A stretch of DNA of 26,349 nt from NCBI GenBank assembly GCA_966250335.1, contig CBINGZ010000058.1, positions 1 through 26,349 on the forward strand, read 5' to 3'. Made by a program: the position numbers and the translations under genes. Shown here piece after piece: positions 24,536 through 26,349 of the stretch. The notes under the pieces are model-generated. The model saw only the letters and a list, made by a program, of their open reading frames with translations. It was not told where the DNA came from and did not search any database. The stretch comes from OLB7 sp966250335. Lineage in GTDB: Bacteria; Bacteroidota; Ignavibacteria; OLB7. Position 1 is the stretch's first letter. Each line of letters opens with the position of its first letter.

Positions 24536-26349
24536 CTACCAGCTGTCCTGGCCGCCGCGCTGTTTGCCGCCGCCGCCGCGTCCGCCGGGACGTCCCTTGC
24601 CGCCGCCGAAGCCGCCGGAACGTCCGCCGCCGAACCCGCGTCCGCCCCCCCCTTCACGCTTGCCGCCGCCGAAGCCGCCGGGGCGTCCGCCGCCGAACCC
24701 TCCGGGACGTCCGGCTCCTCCGCGACGTTCGCCGCCGCCACCGAAGCCGCCACCGCCACCGAAGCCGCCGCCGCGACGCTCTCCACCCTCGCTGCCGAAG
24801 CCGCCGCGTCCGCCGTCGTCACGACGCTTGAAGCCGCCGCCGTCGTCGCGACGCTTGAAGCCGCCGCCGTCGTCACGACGCTTGAAGCCGCCACCGTCGT
24901 CACGACGCTTGAAGCCGCCGCCACCGAAGCCGCCGCCGCCCCCTTCACCGCGACCGAAGCCGCCGCGTCCGCCGTCGTCGCGACGCTTGAAGCCGCCGCC
25001 GCCCCCTTCGCGACGGCCGAAGCCACCGCTGCGCTCCCCCTCCTCACGACGCTTGAAACCGCCGCCGCCCCCTTCGCGACGGCCGAAGCCGCCACGCTCG
25101 CCGTCGGGGCGACCGAAGCCACCGCGTCCGCCGTCGTCACGACGCTTGAAGCCGCCGCCACCCCTTTCGGTCTCCGGCCGTTCGCTCCCTCCGAAGCGGC
25201 TCCTGCCGCCGAAACCTTCCTTCCGTTTGAAGTCACCGCGATCTCCGGAGCCGTGGCGTTGGCCCCCTCCGCGTCCTTCACCGCGTCCGGGCCGATCGCC
25301 CCATCCCCCTTCCTGCCGTTCACGGCGGAACCCTCCGGGACGTCCGGCTCCTTCATCCTCGTCGTCGCTCTCCTCCTCTTCGTCGAACCCGCGCATCGGG
25401 GCGCCGGTCGCGCGTCGCACGACAGGGGAGAAGCCGCCGGCTGCGGCGCCGCTCCTCTCGGTCGTGGCTGTCGTCTCGGCGTCATCCTCGTCGATATCGA
25501 GACCGATCCCTCGTGTCCCGATAATCGGGGCTCCCTCGTAGGGGCCGAGGATCAGCACGAACTCTCCCTTGAAACGTCGGGTGGAGAACTTCCGCCGGAG
25601 CGAGTCGAGCGTTCCGCGGATCACCCGTTCCGACGCCATCGTCAGGTTGGCGGCGATGGCGGCCGGGCGGTCGGGCATCGCATCGGCAAGGGCGTTGAGA
25701 AGGGAGCGGAGGCGGTACGGGGTTTCCAGGATCACGAGCGTCCGATCGCGTTCGGCCAGCGCGCGCGCGGCCTGGACCCGGTCGTCGGTCTTGCGCGGCA
25801 GGAATCCGACGAAGTCGAACTCCTCCAGCTCGAACCCGCTCGCCATCAGTCCGGTCATCACGGAGCTGATTCCGGGGATGATCTTCGGCTGGATCCCTAT
25901 CGCCCGCGCCCTGGAGACGAGCCGGGCGCCCGGATCGGCGAGGAGGGGGAGACCGGCGTCGGAGATCACCGCCACGCTCTTCCCGCTCCTCACCATCTCG
26001 ATGATCTCTTCAGTGGCGCGATCCTCGTTGTGCTCGTTCATCTCCACGAGCTTCTTCGTGATGTTGTGGGCACGGAGGATGCGGGCGCCGACCTTGAACT
26101 CCTCGCAGACTATCACATCGGCATACGAGAGATACTTGACGGCGCGGAGGGTGATGTCGTCGTCGTTGCCGATCGGCACGCCGACCAGAGCGAGTGTGCC
26201 GGAGAAGATCTCACGCGGGGTTTCATCTTCGTCGGAGTCGGAGTCATCCTCGTCGGAGTCGGCGGTCCCAGCGACGGCGGGGCTTTCGTCTCCTTCGTCG
26301 GCCTCTTCCTCGTCGGCCTCTTCCTCGTCGGCCTCTTCCTCGTCGGCCT
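24536..26349 (-). CDS. rsmI: RsmI-like rRNA methyltransferase with acidic N-terminal and Gly/Arg-rich C-terminal extensions (5' end outside window)
   Basis: The frame is open to the window edge, so the true start is not seen; the GTG at 26179 lies inside the first strand of the domain (GTLALVGVPIGN) and is not the start. Read from the edge, the first about 43 residues are acidic, with ADEEE repeated three times, then Asp/Ser/Glu runs. The methyltransferase core (about 230 residues) has VPIGNDDDITLRA, NEHNE, ISDAGLPLLADPG, GFLPRK and KGEFVLILGP. RsmI 2'-O-methylates C1402 of 16S rRNA using S-adenosylmethionine. CEEFK replaces the usual EDTR stretch, so it may be the RsmI-related paralogue. After the core come about 330 residues, acidic at first and then almost purely Gly, Arg, Phe, Lys, Asp, with seven FKRR(D/E)(D/E) units and many GGF/RGG motifs, ending in GGQDSW. 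The tail is probably disordered and RNA-binding. Confidence 0.88.
   Translation of the reverse strand, partial: ADEEEADEEEADEEEADEGDESPAVAGTADSDEDDSDSDEDETPREIFSGTLALVGVPIGNDDDITLRAVKYLSYADVIVCEEFKVGARILRAHNITKKLVEMNEHNEDRATEEIIEMVRSGKSVAVISDAGLPLLADPGARLVSRARAIGIQPKIIPGISSVMTGLMASGFELEEFDFVGFLPRKTDDRVQAARALAERDRTLVILETPYRLRSLLNALADAMPDRPAAIAANLTMASERVIRGTLDSLRRKFSTRRFKGEFVLILGPYEGAPIIGTRGIGLDIDEDDAETTATTERSGAAAGGFSPVVRRATGAPMRGFDEEEESDDEDEGAGRPGGFRRERQEGGWGDRPGRGEGRGGGQRHGSGDRGDFKRKEGFGGRSRFGGSERPETERGGGGFKRRDDGGRGGFGRPDGERGGFGRREGGGGGFKRREEGERSGGFGRREGGGGGFKRRDDGGRGGFGRGEGGGGGFGGGGFKRRDDGGGFKRRDDGGGFKRRDDGGGFKRRDDGGRGGFGSEGGERRGGGFGGGGGFGGGGERRGGAGRPGGFGGGRPGGFGGGKREGGGGRGFGGGRSGGFGGGKGRPGGRGGGGKQRGGQDSW
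24810..24920 (-). repeat. 27-bp tandem repeat in the Gly/Arg tail
   Basis: The plus-strand core (A/G)CGACGCTTGAAG begins at 24821, 24848, 24875 and 24902, exactly 27 bp apart, with nearly identical bases. Each unit encodes nine residues, GGGFKRRDD. Three looser copies lie further along, before 25160. As the period is a multiple of three, copy-number changes would lengthen or shorten the tail without breaking the frame. Confidence 0.85.
26301..26349 (-). repeat. 15-bp tandem repeat encoding an acidic stretch
   Basis: GCCTCTTCCTCGTCG occurs three times in a row (26301-26345), then starts again and runs off the window. On the minus strand each unit encodes ADEEE. A partial, degenerate unit precedes it at 26291-26300. 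The total copy number is unknown. Confidence 0.85.

Noticed and set aside
24810..24920. CRISPR array
   Set aside because: The 27-bp units are directly adjacent with no unique spacers and encode a coherent protein repeat; no cas genes are nearby.
23665..25541. Long Ala/Val/Ser-rich (minus) and Pro-rich (plus) frames over the Gly/Arg repeat region
   Set aside because: A GC-rich repeat with period divisible by three stays open in several frames. Only the RsmI frame joins a recognisable enzyme domain and ends in a sensible stop.
24536..26179. GTG at 26179 as the start of the RsmI-like gene
   Set aside because: This would cut off GTLALVG, the first strand of the SAM-binding fold. The frame is open to the window edge, so the gene is best treated as partial.

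Overview
The window looks like a chromosomal segment of a high-GC bacterium of the Bacteroidota/Ignavibacteriota/Kapabacteria neighbourhood (FCB group). Three large secreted proteins end in type A type IX secretion (T9SS) C-terminal domains. The five Ig-like repeats of the PhoX-like protein, the DUF4905-like protein and the L-threonine-dehydrogenase-like SDR are typical of this group. Two upstream regions carry Bacteroidota-style promoter elements (TAnnTTTG type). I see no phage, plasmid or transposase genes, tRNA, rRNA or CRISPR array. The lineage call is an inference from gene content.

Layout. 1-1178: a long inverted repeat, then a secreted leucine-rich-repeat protein (minus strand). 1179-6113: a 1644-residue modular secreted PhoX-like protein (minus). 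6404-12154: two tandem paralogous secreted beta-propeller proteins (plus). 12256-14020: acylphosphatase, an L-threonine-3-dehydrogenase-like SDR and a small acidic DUF2795-like protein (plus). 14303-16777: a BamA/TamA-family outer-membrane protein (plus). 16930-17322: an FmdB-like zinc-ribbon protein with a Ser/Gly tail (plus). 17360-19843: mreB-mreC-mreD (minus). 19844-20457: a non-coding region with a cluster of short palindromic repeats. 20458-26349: a tightly packed minus-strand run, in transcription order an RsmI-like methyltransferase (cut by the window edge), a DUF4905-like protein, a Bcp peroxiredoxin, a TatD hydrolase fused in frame to an outer-membrane-type protein, upp, and a small HExxH protein.

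The window is dominated by cell-envelope functions: T9SS cargo, outer-membrane assembly, cell-shape proteins and an outer-membrane barrel. The last operon mixes housekeeping enzymes.

Two observations stand out. First, TatD runs without a stop codon into a signal peptide and a beta-barrel-like protein. The last 12 residues of the TatD domain double as the n-region of that signal peptide, and an ATG with an SD-like sequence sits exactly where a separate secreted protein would begin. Second, the RsmI-like methyltransferase carries an acidic repeat extension at its N-terminus, running off the window, and a tail of about 330 residues at its C-terminus, mostly Gly/Arg-rich. In-frame tandem DNA repeats (15 bp and 27 bp) lie inside these two extensions.
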